NCBI RefSeq assembly: GCF_024345495.1 | Contig: NZ_JAGQBF010000006.1 | Location: 38,454-102,453 of the forward strand | Direction: 5' to 3' | From: Synechococcus sp. RedBA-s | Lineage (GTDB): Bacteria > Cyanobacteriota > Cyanobacteriia > PCC-6307 > Cyanobiaceae | Length of the DNA: 64,000 nucleotides | Shown here: in pieces, positions 36,655 through 44,101 of the stretch | Position numbering within the stretch: position 1 is the first letter of the stretch | Layout: each line of letters begins with the position of its first letter | The notes under the pieces: model-generated | The model's database searches: none | What the model saw: the letters and a program-made list of their open reading frames with translations, nothing else | What the model was told of the DNA's origin: nothing | Position numbers and translations under genes: made by a program

Positions 36655-37920
36655 ATGAACTTTTCAAAGACAAGGATTGATAAAGCAGGTAGAGCACTAG
36701 CAAGAGATGAGTACCGCTCTGAAGAAGAATATTTTGACCTGGAAGAAGTATTTGACGAGTACCGCAAGCTACATTTAGCTCCGCTGTCATTGACAACTCT
36801 AGAAATACAGAATTGGCTAGCGGCAGAAGAAGGCGAATACTGTATTGCACAGCGCCTTAAGCGTAAGCCTCAGATTGTGCGCAAGCTCAAACGCCTAAAC
36901 ACAAGGCTCAGCCAACTCCAAGATATTGCTGGTCTACGGATTGTTGTTGAGAATAATTATTCTGTTGATGAACTTCTGAGGTTTCTGCGGCTGAAGGTAA
37001 GTGAAAATCAAAATTTTGAAGTTAGGAGAGAAACCGACTACAGAGGCCAGGGGAGAGATGACACAGGCTACAGGGCTGTGCATTTTCTGATTGAAAGGGA
37101 GGGATTTTCCATTGAACTACAGATACGAAGCAAGCAACAGCACTACTGGTCCGAAACAATAGAAAGAACCTCAGTTATTTACGGTTACTATCTAAAGGAA
37201 GGGGAGGGTGATCAAACAGTTCTAACTTATTTTAAACAGCTATCCAACGCATTCTATGAGTTTGAGTCGGGCAGAAGGCTAAGTCCTGCTCATCGCATAG
37301 ACCTAGAAGATCTTAAGCAAAAGAGTGAGGAGATTATTCGAGCCTCGAAGAGGGGTTCAACCTTCGATAGCCATGTCAACGAAGGGATTATTAAAACACT
37401 CATTGAAAAAGAGAAAAGGCTTGGACAGGGACTTAATAACTGGATTCTGGTATTCGACTGGAATACTGGCTCGTTCATTTACTGGGATAGTGTCAGCAGA
37501 GATCCTGGTGAAGCAATTGGCATCTATGTTAAGTATGAGAAAGAGTTTTCTTCGGAAATGGGATACGAAGTCGTTCTTCTTGGCTCCTCAAATGTTGCGA
37601 CAGTTCGGCAAACACACAGTCATTACTTTGGAGTGGAAAACAGAGATGCTGTTCTTGGAGATATCGGAGAATCATTGATTGGGTTCTCTCAAAAAGTTGA
37701 CCTTGACATTGGCGCTCGTCAAATCCTGCTTGCGCTGTCTCGAAAGAATCTCTGGGGCAAGAGAACTGTCTCTTCAGAAACTCTGAGAAATCACTACTGT
37801 CAGAATATCTTGACTTACGAATCATCATTTCAAGCATTAGTTGAAAAGGGATTTATCTTAACTGATGGAGGCGTGTCGTTGTCGCTGAGAAACAAGTCGG
37901 ATATCGATGGCTACTTGTAA
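36655..37920 (+). CDS. RelA/SpoT-type alarmone synthetase with extra C-terminal region
   Basis: The 421-residue protein has a complete nucleotidyltransferase core: RLKRKPQIVRKLKR (about 67-80), QDIAGLRIVV with the DxxxxR positions (90-95), TGYRAVHF (137-144) and IELQIRSKQQHYW (153-165). No HD hydrolase, TGS or ACT domain is present. About 190 residues follow that I cannot assign, ending in a possible winged-helix region (RQILLALSRKNLWGKRTVS, LVEKGFILTDGG). The gene is markedly AT-richer than its neighbours, a sign of transfer. It fills the first cassette, between the core at 36616 and the attC at 37933. It may make (p)ppGpp-like nucleotides or modify tRNA as known toxic small synthetases do; a phage-defence role is inference. 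Confidence 0.82.
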   Translation: MNFSKTRIDKAGRALARDEYRSEEEYFDLEEVFDEYRKLHLAPLSLTTLEIQNWLAAEEGEYCIAQRLKRKPQIVRKLKRLNTRLSQLQDIAGLRIVVENNYSVDELLRFLRLKVSENQNFEVRRETDYRGQGRDDTGYRAVHFLIEREGFSIELQIRSKQQHYWSETIERTSVIYGYYLKEGEGDQTVLTYFKQLSNAFYEFESGRRLSPAHRIDLEDLKQKSEEIIRASKRGSTFDSHVNEGIIKTLIEKEKRLGQGLNNWILVFDWNTGSFIYWDSVSRDPGEAIGIYVKYEKEFSSEMGYEVVLLGSSNVATVRQTHSHYFGVENRDAVLGDIGESLIGFSQKVDLDIGARQILLALSRKNLWGKRTVSSETLRNHYCQNILTYESSFQALVEKGFILTDGGVSLSLRNKSDIDGYL

Positions 37921-37932
37921 GTATTCAGAGAT

Positions 37933-38019
37933 GTCTAACATCAAGATCCAGCAGGCGGGAGCAGTGATGCTTCCTAATCGCATGGAACTTCCACCCGCCG
38001 CTGATCTTCAGCGTTAGGC
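37933..38019 (+). repeat. attC site 1 (intact, 87 bp)
   Basis: The left core is GTCTAAC and the right core GTTAGGC. Imperfectly paired arms lie between: AAGATC and AGC-GGCGGG on the left match CCCGCCGCT and GATCTT on the right, with an inner ATGC/GCAT hairpin. This is the normal attC fold recognised by integron integrase. It lies 12 nt after the RelA/SpoT stop codon. Length and arm sequence match the site at 39665. Confidence 0.85.
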
Positions 38020-38084
38020 GGTTGTAGGAAGCCCGGTTGTGATGCTCACAGACAACAGTTCAACAGAGGTTATGAGAAAAGCTC

Positions 38085-38282
38085 ATGCACAAGAACGCTG
38101 AGATAGTACGTCGCGCCGCGTCGTTGGCGGTGAGTGCGTTGGGCGACGGGAGCGCACAGTCCTTAGCGACTGGCGAATGTGCGGAGGGCCATGACCATAT
38201 CGATTGGCTCTTCGTCACGCGGGCTGTCTTGCTGAATCCCGCTGGCGCGTACTCATACGAATGGAAGAAGGATGCCCGATGA
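38085..38282 (+). CDS. Possible small protein coupled to the SDR gene
   Basis: A 65-residue frame (MHKNAEIVRRAASLAVSALG to YSYEWKKDAR) ends in an ATGA overlap with the SDR start, which argues for real translation. The middle contains HDHIDWLFVTRAVLLNPAG. No homology is recognised and the frame could be fortuitous in this GC-rich stretch. The stretch 38020-38084 between attC site 1 and this ORF holds no other gene. Confidence 0.35.
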   Translation: MHKNAEIVRRAASLAVSALGDGSAQSLATGECAEGHDHIDWLFVTRAVLLNPAGAYSYEWKKDAR

Positions 38283-39109
38283 CCTTCTGGCAGAACAAGA
38301 GCGTAGTCATCACGGGTGGCGGCTCCGGCATCGGCAAAGCCCTGGGCGCAGGGCTCGCGCAACGGGGTGCCAGGGTCTGGCTGAGCGATATCAACGGCGA
38401 CTCCGCAGCTGAAGCCGCCAGCGAGATCGGCCGTGACGCGCAGTCCCTCGTGCTCGATGTCACCGACGCGGACTCCGTGGCATCGCATATCGACCAAGTC
38501 GTGCATGCGCATGGCCGCATCGATGCGGTGTTCAACAATGCTGGCATTGGTGTCGGGGGTGACATTCGCGAGCTGAACCTGGTTCACTTCAACCGTTCGA
38601 TCGACGTGAATATTCGTGGCGTGATCCACGGCGTCATGGCTGCCTTCCCTCACATGAAAGCGCAGGGTGGTGGAATTATCGTCAACACGGCCTCGGCCGC
38701 TGGCCTTCTGGGATTGCCCCTACTGGCACCCTACTCAATGAGCAAGCACGCCGTCGTCGGCTTGAGCAATGCGCTGAGATTCGAGGCGGCCGAGCACGGC
38801 GTTCAGCTGAACGTTCTGTGTCCGATGGCCATCGAAACTCCGCTTCTCGAGACGGATATTTCGCGCGATCTCGGCGCCTCGTGGCGCCCCGACATACGGT
38901 CATACCTGACTCGAGTTGGGGGGCCGCCCTATCCTGTCGGCAAGTTTGTCGACTATGCGTTGAGGCAGATCGAAGAAAACAAGGGCATGATCGTTGCGCC
39001 TTTCGGGGGTCGATTGCGCATCGCCATCAATAGAGTATTGCCCGGTGTCGTCGAGCGCCTGACTAGGAAAGCCTACTTGGAAGCGCTCGCGACCCGGCCG
39101 AAGGACTAA
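38279..39109 (+). CDS. Short-chain dehydrogenase/reductase
   Basis: The 276-residue protein has the nucleotide-binding TGGGSGIGKALG (11-22), the DVTD acidic loop, NNAGIGVGG, and the catalytic serine in NTASAAGLL with YSMSK. The WLSDING aspartate after strand 2 favours NAD over NADP. Classical SDR length. The start overlaps the small upstream ORF by 4 nt. Its stop codon TAA lies inside the degenerate attC left core (GACTAAC), as in many gene cassettes. The substrate is unknown. Confidence 0.9.
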   Translation: MTFWQNKSVVITGGGSGIGKALGAGLAQRGARVWLSDINGDSAAEAASEIGRDAQSLVLDVTDADSVASHIDQVVHAHGRIDAVFNNAGIGVGGDIRELNLVHFNRSIDVNIRGVIHGVMAAFPHMKAQGGGIIVNTASAAGLLGLPLLAPYSMSKHAVVGLSNALRFEAAEHGVQLNVLCPMAIETPLLETDISRDLGASWRPDIRSYLTRVGGPPYPVGKFVDYALRQIEENKGMIVAPFGGRLRIAINRVLPGVVERLTRKAYLEALATRPKD

Positions 39110-39143
39110 CTCATGATCTCGCCGCTGAACCGGAGCGTTGGAC
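39104..39143 (+). repeat. Degenerate, truncated attC site 2
   Basis: The left part GACTAAC includes the SDR stop codon, and the right end CGCCGCTGAACCGGAGC-GTTGGAC resembles the right arm of the intact sites (CCGCTGA). Only 40 bp lie between the cores, and the left arm that should pair is missing, so it is probably inactive. The left core breaks the RYYYAAC rule at the second base. Confidence 0.5.
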
Positions 39144-39213
39144 CGACCGGTAAGCAGGGCCCCTGTACCAGCCCGCGGCTAAGCAGCTACAGTGGCTTGA
39201 GGAGGTGACTTCA

Positions 39214-39429
39214 ATGTCTAGACAGTTTGATGTAGTAGTCGAAAAGGATTCAGAAGGGTTCTTCGTGGCGACCGTCCCTGCTCTACCCGGTTGCCATACG
39301 CAAGCTAAATCGCTGGATCAATTAATGGAGCGAATCAAGGAAGCCATTGAGCTTTGCCTTGAGGTCGCAGGCACAGATCCTGAGTCACTTGACTTTGTAG
39401 GAGTACAGCGAGTTACCGTAGAAGTGTGA
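39214..39429 (+). CDS. hicB: HicB-like antitoxin
   Basis: The 71-residue protein begins MSRQFDVVVEKDSEGFFVA and has VPALPGCHTQAKSLDQLMERIKEAIELCLE, the partial RNase-H fold of HicB family antitoxins. The start follows a good Shine-Dalgarno (GAGGAGGTGA). It lacks a C-terminal DNA-binding extension, as is common in the short class. The GTGTGA junction overlaps the hicA start. Antitoxin before toxin is the reverse of the classic E. coli hicA-hicB order. Confidence 0.88.
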   Translation: MSRQFDVVVEKDSEGFFVATVPALPGCHTQAKSLDQLMERIKEAIELCLEVAGTDPESLDFVGVQRVTVEV

Positions 39430-39650
39430 CGAGATATTCTGCGGTTTCAGGAAAGACCCTCATCGCAGCCTTGAAGGGAATTGGGTTTGAAGAGATCAGG
39501 GTAAGAGGTAGCCACCGTTTCCTTAAGCACCTGGACGGAAGAACGACAGTTGTTCCCGTTCATTCGAATGAAACTTTGGGGCCTGGCCTCTTGGCAAGCA
39601 TCCTTCGTGATGTCAAGCTCTCAAGAACTGAATTGCAAGATCTTCTATGA
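39426..39650 (+). CDS. hicA: HicA-like mRNA interferase toxin
   Basis: The 74-residue protein (GTG start) is a double-stranded RNA-binding-like fold with VSGKTLIAALKGIGFEEIRVRGSHRFLKH; the histidine in GSHRF is the catalytic one of HicA toxins. HSNETLGPGLLASILRDVKLSRTEL follows. It cleaves mRNA on the ribosome or free, and the upstream protein neutralises it. Toxin-antitoxin pairs inside integron arrays are known to stabilise the arrays. It ends 14 nt before attC site 3. Confidence 0.9.
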   Translation: MTRYSAVSGKTLIAALKGIGFEEIRVRGSHRFLKHLDGRTTVVPVHSNETLGPGLLASILRDVKLSRTELQDLL

Positions 39651-39664
39651 CGAACTCAACGGCT

Positions 39665-39751
39665 GTCCAACATCAAAATTCAGCGGCCGGCGCCAAAGAT
39701 GGCTGATGAATGCACTGGGCTTCTTCCCGCCGCTGATCTTGGGCGTTAGGC
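39665..39751 (+). repeat. attC site 3 (intact, 87 bp)
   Basis: The left core is GTCCAAC and the right core GTTAGGC. The left arm (AACATCAAAATTCAGCGGC) pairs with the right arm (CCGCTGATCTTGGGC). Its length equals that of attC site 1 and the outer parts of both arms are nearly the same, so both belong to one attC family, as expected in a chromosomal integron of a single lineage. It begins 14 nt after the hicA stop. Confidence 0.85.
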
Positions 39752-39827
39752 ATTGCAGAAGACAACCCTCCAACCCTCCAACGCCCTCACCAGCTTCTAC
39801 CTTTCTTCCAACCAACAGGAAATACTC

Positions 39828-40217
39828 ATGACAGCAAAGAAGTGCGTCCTTCTCGTCGGGCTCCGTCCTGAACTTATTGATTTCTCAGATCCGGCATATG
39901 CTGCATTCCCCGGCCTCGATGGGGCCAAAGTGACGGCTGCTCTGACGGCCGATCAACTCAGTCTGAATACAATGGGATACGACGCGAAGCTTTGCCTTAC
40001 CGACTTCGGCGAAACAGCAGAGGCGGTTATCCGAGAAAAACTTAGTGAGAAGGATTATGACTGTATTCTCATTGGTGCAGGTGTTCGCACAATCGCTCCT
40101 AATTTTCTCCTGTTTGAAAAGCTAATTAATATTATTCATGAGCATGCGCCGGCTGCGCGAATCTGCTTCAATACGAAACCGAGTGACACGGCAGAGGCAG
40201 TGAAGCGCTGGATATAG
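39828..40217 (+). CDS. Conserved hypothetical protein of a gene cassette
   Basis: The 129-residue soluble protein starts MTAKKCVLLVGLRPELIDFSD, with a Rossmann-like alternation of strands and helices (MGYDAKLCLTDFGETAEAVI, YDCILIGAGVRTIAPN, HAPAARICFNTKPSDT). It resembles small proteins seen in proteobacteria, which fits a mobile origin. No active-site motif is seen. The cassette lies between attC site 3 and the partial core at 40267. Confidence 0.7.
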   Translation: MTAKKCVLLVGLRPELIDFSDPAYAAFPGLDGAKVTAALTADQLSLNTMGYDAKLCLTDFGETAEAVIREKLSEKDYDCILIGAGVRTIAPNFLLFEKLINIIHEHAPAARICFNTKPSDTAEAVKRWI

Positions 40218-40244
40218 CTCGTATCGGTACCAAAATACCTGACG

Positions 40245-40273
40245 GAGCGGAGCGCTGAATTGAGGGGTTAGGC
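40245..40273 (+). repeat. Right half of an attC site (site 4)
   Basis: The right arm GCGCTGAATTGAGG is followed by the core GTTAGGC. No left core or complementary arm is visible after the stop codon at 40217, so only half an attC remains. The CGCTGA stretch is shared with the other right arms. Confidence 0.5.
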
Positions 40274-40344
40274 GTTGCTCAAGCGTCTCCCATGGTTCTG
40301 CGCGAATGTACCCTATTATGAACAAACTCAAGTCATTAAAAGCC

Positions 40345-40941
40345 ATGCCTTTAGTTTCTATGATCTACCACTCTGGCAGTGGACATACTGCCGCGATGGC
40401 ACGTGCCGTCGCCAAAGGTGTGTTGTCCGCTGGAGGGGTCTCCGTTGCGGAACACCTGATTCGGGACGAAGATTTCAAGGGCAGCCGCTGGCTGAACGAA
40501 GAGGTGCTTAAGCAACTTGATGAGTCTGATGCGATTATCTTCGGGTCGCCCACCTACATGGGCAGCGTTTCTGCGCAATTGAAGGCATTCATGGATGCGA
40601 CGAGTCCCCGCTACCTGCAGCGAAAATGGGTCGATAAGCTTGGTGCGGCCTTCACGGTGTTCGGCTCGCCAAGCGGTGACAAGTTGAACACTCTGGTTAC
40701 GTGCTCTATGTTCGCTATGCAGCACGGAATGGTCTGGGTCGGCGTCGCTGAATCTCCGGTGACGGGAGAAGGATTCAATCGGCTTGGCATCTTTTTTGGC
40801 GCGGCAGGATGTGCACTACTTGAACCACCATCAGAAATGCCTTCTACGGAAGACAAATTGACCGGGGAGATGCTTGGGCTTCGTGTGGCAAGGCTTGCCC
40901 GCCGCTTGCACCTCAACCAACCGTCGGCTTCGGAAGTATGA
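40345..40941 (+). CDS. Flavodoxin-like NAD(P)H-dependent FMN reductase family protein
   Basis: The 198-residue protein begins MPLVSMIYHSGSGHTAAMARAVAKG, the FMN phosphate-binding loop after strand 1. IFGSPTYMGSVSAQLKAFMDATSP follows, with the loop over the isoalloxazine ring, and FGSPSGDKLNTL. It resembles WrbA-like quinone reductases. Upstream ATGs at 40306 and 40318 would add 13 or 9 residues but precede the expected first strand. It fills a cassette between half attC 4 and degenerate attC 5. Confidence 0.82.
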   Translation: MPLVSMIYHSGSGHTAAMARAVAKGVLSAGGVSVAEHLIRDEDFKGSRWLNEEVLKQLDESDAIIFGSPTYMGSVSAQLKAFMDATSPRYLQRKWVDKLGAAFTVFGSPSGDKLNTLVTCSMFAMQHGMVWVGVAESPVTGEGFNRLGIFFGAAGCALLEPPSEMPSTEDKLTGEMLGLRVARLARRLHLNQPSASEV

Positions 40942-40970
40942 ATCGGTTTCCGTTTAATCATGACCGCAAC

Positions 40971-41055
40971 GCCCAACCATGCGCTGTAGCGAACTGGGCC
41001 ATCACGTCGCGGTTGCAATCAAACGCCCTCGTGGGCCGAGTCGCTGAGCTTGGGC
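40971..41055 (+). repeat. attC site 5 with degenerate right core (85 bp)
   Basis: The left core is GCCCAAC. AGCGA-CT-GGCC stretches on both arms can pair, so the fold is recognisable. The right core reads CTTGGGC: the leading G of GTTGGGC, where recombination takes place, appears lost. The site is therefore likely inactive or reduced in function. Confidence 0.45.
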
Positions 41056-41125
41056 TTTTAGCTGGCCATGACATATTCTTTAACTCACGACTTCTTTGAC
41101 TCACGACGTCAGATAGGAGACCCCA

Positions 41126-42598
41126 ATGACAACCACACACAGGCTGAAGTACTTTGCCGCCGCGCTCGTTGGCTTGCTGCTGATGACCGGCGCGCACGCA
41201 CAGCAGGTGCCGATTCCGAAAACTGCCGCGCAGGTTCCCGGCCCGGCGCCCGGCCCGATGACCCAAGCGTATGTGCAGATGATGGGTCGGATGGCCTACG
41301 TCTGGGGTTGGCCGCTGGTCTATGTGCATAACCAGCGCACGCAGCTCACGAAGGCTCCCGAGCCAGGTCTGCTCGCCGGTGCTCTTCCCATCGCGCCGAT
41401 GAATCAGGTCGCCATGCTGACGGGCTACATCTCTCCGGGCGAGAGGTTCATCGGAGACCCGAACCAGGACGTGGTGTACGGGGTCGGCTTCTTGTCGCTT
41501 GAGAAGGAACCCGTGATCGTTCAAGTGCCCGACTACGGTGACCGCTTCTGGACGCTGCCGGTCTACGACGGGCGCACCGACCAGATCAACGAGCTCGGCC
41601 GGCAATACGGCACGAAGCCAGGCTTCTACATGATCGTGGGACCGAACTGGAATGGCGCGACCCCGGCTGGTATATCCGGCGTTGTGCGTTCATCCACCAA
41701 CTATGCCACGGCGATGCCGCGCATCTTCCTCGCTGACACCCCTGAGGATCGCGCGGCCATCCAGCCGTCACTCAGCCAGACGCTCTTCTACGTGTTGAGC
41801 CAGTTCGACGGCAAGATGAAGACCAAGGACTGGAGCAAGCTCCCCAGTTTTCCGGCGCCAAAGACCAAGCCAAGATATTCGTCCACCCAACCGCCCTGGG
41901 TAGACCCGGCGACGTTCTTCGAGCAACTGCCGGTCGTCATGAAGGAAGTGCCGCCGATGCCCGGCGAAGAGGCGCTCTACAAGTGGATCGGCAGCGTGCT
42001 CGATGCAGCTGCCAAGGATCCGAAAGTCATGACGACGCTGCGGGAAACGGCTCTCTCGGCCGACCAGGAATTGGTCGCCCCGATGATGCAATGGCGCTAC
42101 AACGGCCAGCCGGCGGGCAATGGCTGGACATCGCCGGCCAACAACGGTGCGTTCGGCACGGACTATGTCCACCGCATGGGCGCGGTGAAGGCCGATCCCT
42201 ACGACAACAAGCGCAACGAGACAATGTACTTCTACACCGACAACGACACGAAGGGGCAGCAGCTCGTGGGTGGTTCGGCGTATGCGGTCACCTTTGCGAA
42301 AGGGCAGCTCCCGCCCGTGAAGGGTTTCTGGTCGTTGACGATGTACGACCCCGAGCACTACTTCGCCCCGAATGCCCTGAACCGGTTTGCGCTTGGCACC
42401 AAGAACAAGACGCTGAAGAACAACTCCGACGGTAGCTTGACCATCTACCTCGGCAACAAGTCGCCGGGCAAGACGAAGGAATCCAACTGGCTGCCGGCGC
42501 CAGCAGGGAAGTTCTCAATCTGGCTTCGCGCATATTGGCCCGAGCAGGCCATTCTCGACGGCACATGGAAGCCGCCGGTCGTCGAGATCGTAAAGTGA
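41126..42598 (+). CDS. Secreted DUF1254/DUF1214 protein
   Basis: The 490-residue protein has a signal peptide (LKYFAAALVGLLLMTGAHA) cut before QQVPIP. The DUF1254 part has RMAYVWGWPLVYVHNQRTQL and DVVYGVGFLSLEKEPVIVQV, and the DUF1214 part ends with KGFWSLTMYDPEHYF and NSDGSLTIYLGNKSPG. Periplasmic members are of unknown function but often lie near sulfatases, HAD phosphatases and membrane proteins in soil bacteria. It lies in the attC series, upstream of a relic of the same domain. Confidence 0.88.
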   Translation: MTTTHRLKYFAAALVGLLLMTGAHAQQVPIPKTAAQVPGPAPGPMTQAYVQMMGRMAYVWGWPLVYVHNQRTQLTKAPEPGLLAGALPIAPMNQVAMLTGYISPGERFIGDPNQDVVYGVGFLSLEKEPVIVQVPDYGDRFWTLPVYDGRTDQINELGRQYGTKPGFYMIVGPNWNGATPAGISGVVRSSTNYATAMPRIFLADTPEDRAAIQPSLSQTLFYVLSQFDGKMKTKDWSKLPSFPAPKTKPRYSSTQPPWVDPATFFEQLPVVMKEVPPMPGEEALYKWIGSVLDAAAKDPKVMTTLRETALSADQELVAPMMQWRYNGQPAGNGWTSPANNGAFGTDYVHRMGAVKADPYDNKRNETMYFYTDNDTKGQQLVGGSAYAVTFAKGQLPPVKGFWSLTMYDPEHYFAPNALNRFALGTKNKTLKNNSDGSLTIYLGNKSPGKTKESNWLPAPAGKFSIWLRAYWPEQAILDGTWKPPVVEIVK

Positions 42599-42616
42599 CG
42601 TCAAGTCTCAGGCCAG

Positions 42617-42643
42617 CTAACAACCGGTTCAGCGGCGTTAGAC
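42617..42643 (+). repeat. attC remnant (site 6)
   Basis: CTAACAACCGGTTCAGCGGC runs into the core GTTAGAC. The left half (CTAACAACCG-TTCAGC) is the same as the left half at 48610, but the right arm that should pair is absent. This looks like an attC reduced by deletion. Confidence 0.45.
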
Positions 42644-42660
42644 AGCAATGCACACGCTAC

Positions 42661-42866
42661 CATCAAGCTCAGACATTCAAGAGCCCGGGTCCGTTTATCG
42701 AGCCCGCTTTCTGGGCGCTGCGGATGTTCGACGCCACCAACTACTACCCCGTCGCCAATCCGATCAGTCTGTACGTATTGGGGAGTGACTACCCGGACAT
42801 GAAGAAGAACGCGGATGGGTCGTTGACCATCTACATGTCGAAAGCGATACCAGCCAGCGATGGAGC
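42661..42866 (+). pseudogene. DUF1214 domain relic
   Basis: The frame encodes EPAFWALRMFDATNYYPVAN and KNADGSLTIYMSKAIPASDG, clearly a DUF1214 C-terminus like that of the intact gene upstream but not the same sequence. There is no start codon or DUF1254 part, and the frame then runs on into the next gene region without homology. It is the surviving end of a second DUF1254 gene whose 5' part was lost next to the attC remnant. Confidence 0.75.
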
Positions 42867-42928
42867 CATGGCCGGATGCTTTGCCCCACCATGGCAAGAG
42901 TGCCTCAACTCACCCCAGCGAGAGACTC

Positions 42929-43954
42929 ATGATCCTGCGCCTGTTGGCCACGGCCCTGCTGATCCTTGGCCTGCTGATCCAGCCGTTAGAGGCGGGTGCC
43001 ATGCAGGCATCGCCCGTTTGTGCGGCCGGAATGCAATGGATCCCCGGCGGCACGTACCGGATGGGATCGGATGATCACTACCCAGACGAGCTCTCCGCTG
43101 AGGCGGTGACGGTGGAGGGCTTCTGCATGGCCACTCACGAGGTCACCAATGCCGAGTTCGCGTCGTTCGTGAAGGACACGGGCTATGTGACCATCGCGGA
43201 ACGGCCCATCCCCAGAGACCAGTATCCCGGTTTGGCCGAGGATCAACGGGCGCCGGGTGCCCTGGTCTTCGAGTCTCCCGCTGCCGGAGCCGAGGTCACC
43301 TACCTGAGCTGGTGGCACTGGACTCCCGGGGCAAACTGGCAACATCCGCAGGGCCCCGGCAGCGATCTAGACGGCAAGGACAACCATCCGGTCGTCCAGA
43401 TCGCCTTCAGGGATGCCGAGGACTATGCGGCCTGGGCTGGGAAGTCGCTTCCTAGCGAAGCCCAGTGGGAGTTCGCCGCCCGAGGCGGCCTGATGGATCA
43501 GGTGTTCAGCTGGGGCAACACCTATTCCGTGAAAAAGGCCAACACCTGGCAAGGGGAGTTCCCCATCCACAACCTGGAGAAGGATGGCTACTTCGGCACG
43601 GCGCCAGTGGGAAGCTTTCCTCCCAATGGCTACGGGCTCCAGGACATGACGGGCAACGTCTGGGAGTGGACACAGGATTGGTACAGGCCTGGCCACCAGG
43701 GGATGGCCAACCAGGTGAACCCTGCCGTGAGCCAGGTGGAGCAGAGTTTCGATCCCCGCGAACCGGGAATCGCCAAGCATGTGATCAAGGGTGGCTCCTA
43801 CCTCTGCGCGAAGAACTACTGCAGTCGCTACCGGCCGGCAGCCCGGGAAGCCCTGGAACCGGATACGGGCACCGCCCACATCGGCTTTCGTCTGGTCTCC
43901 GGCCCTTTAGGGCCAGCTGAGGCCACCGGTGGGATGGGCCCGCCCAAGGCGTAG
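42929..43954 (+). CDS. Formylglycine-generating enzyme (sulfatase-modifying factor)
   Basis: The 341-residue protein has a signal peptide (LLATALLILGLLIQPLEAGA) and then the SUMF1 domain: MQWIPGGTYRMGSDDHYPDE, HEVTNAEFASFV, LPSEAQWEFAARGG, GNVWEWTQDWY and GGSYLCAKNYCSRYRPA. Cysteines 293 and 298 have the i, i+5 spacing of the copper-binding catalytic pair of true aerobic FGE. It oxidises the sulfatase cysteine to formylglycine. The sulfatase follows 147 nt downstream. An exported FGE is unusual because FGE acts on unfolded substrate, so maturation may occur after export. Confidence 0.9.
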   Translation: MILRLLATALLILGLLIQPLEAGAMQASPVCAAGMQWIPGGTYRMGSDDHYPDELSAEAVTVEGFCMATHEVTNAEFASFVKDTGYVTIAERPIPRDQYPGLAEDQRAPGALVFESPAAGAEVTYLSWWHWTPGANWQHPQGPGSDLDGKDNHPVVQIAFRDAEDYAAWAGKSLPSEAQWEFAARGGLMDQVFSWGNTYSVKKANTWQGEFPIHNLEKDGYFGTAPVGSFPPNGYGLQDMTGNVWEWTQDWYRPGHQGMANQVNPAVSQVEQSFDPREPGIAKHVIKGGSYLCAKNYCSRYRPAAREALEPDTGTAHIGFRLVSGPLGPAEATGGMGPPKA

Positions 43955-44014
43955 TCGCTGCAACCGATGCAGGCTGCTTTTCGTACAGATTCCAACAAAA
44001 ACTAATTCCGCTCA

Positions 44015-44024
44015 CCCCCCCCCC
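44015..44024 (+). repeat. Run of ten cytosines upstream of the sulfatase gene
   Basis: Ten C lie in the 147-nt gap between the FGE stop and the sulfatase start, followed 16 nt later by five G that could pair with it. Homopolymers of this length slip during replication and could alter promoter spacing. The rest of the gap shows no gene. Confidence 0.6.
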
Positions 44025-44101
44025 GAAAAGTGGTTTATTAGGGGGCTTAGGTCTCCACCCCTTGAGGGCCAGGGCCGTCACACGGTCCCCAACACCCCCC
44101 A

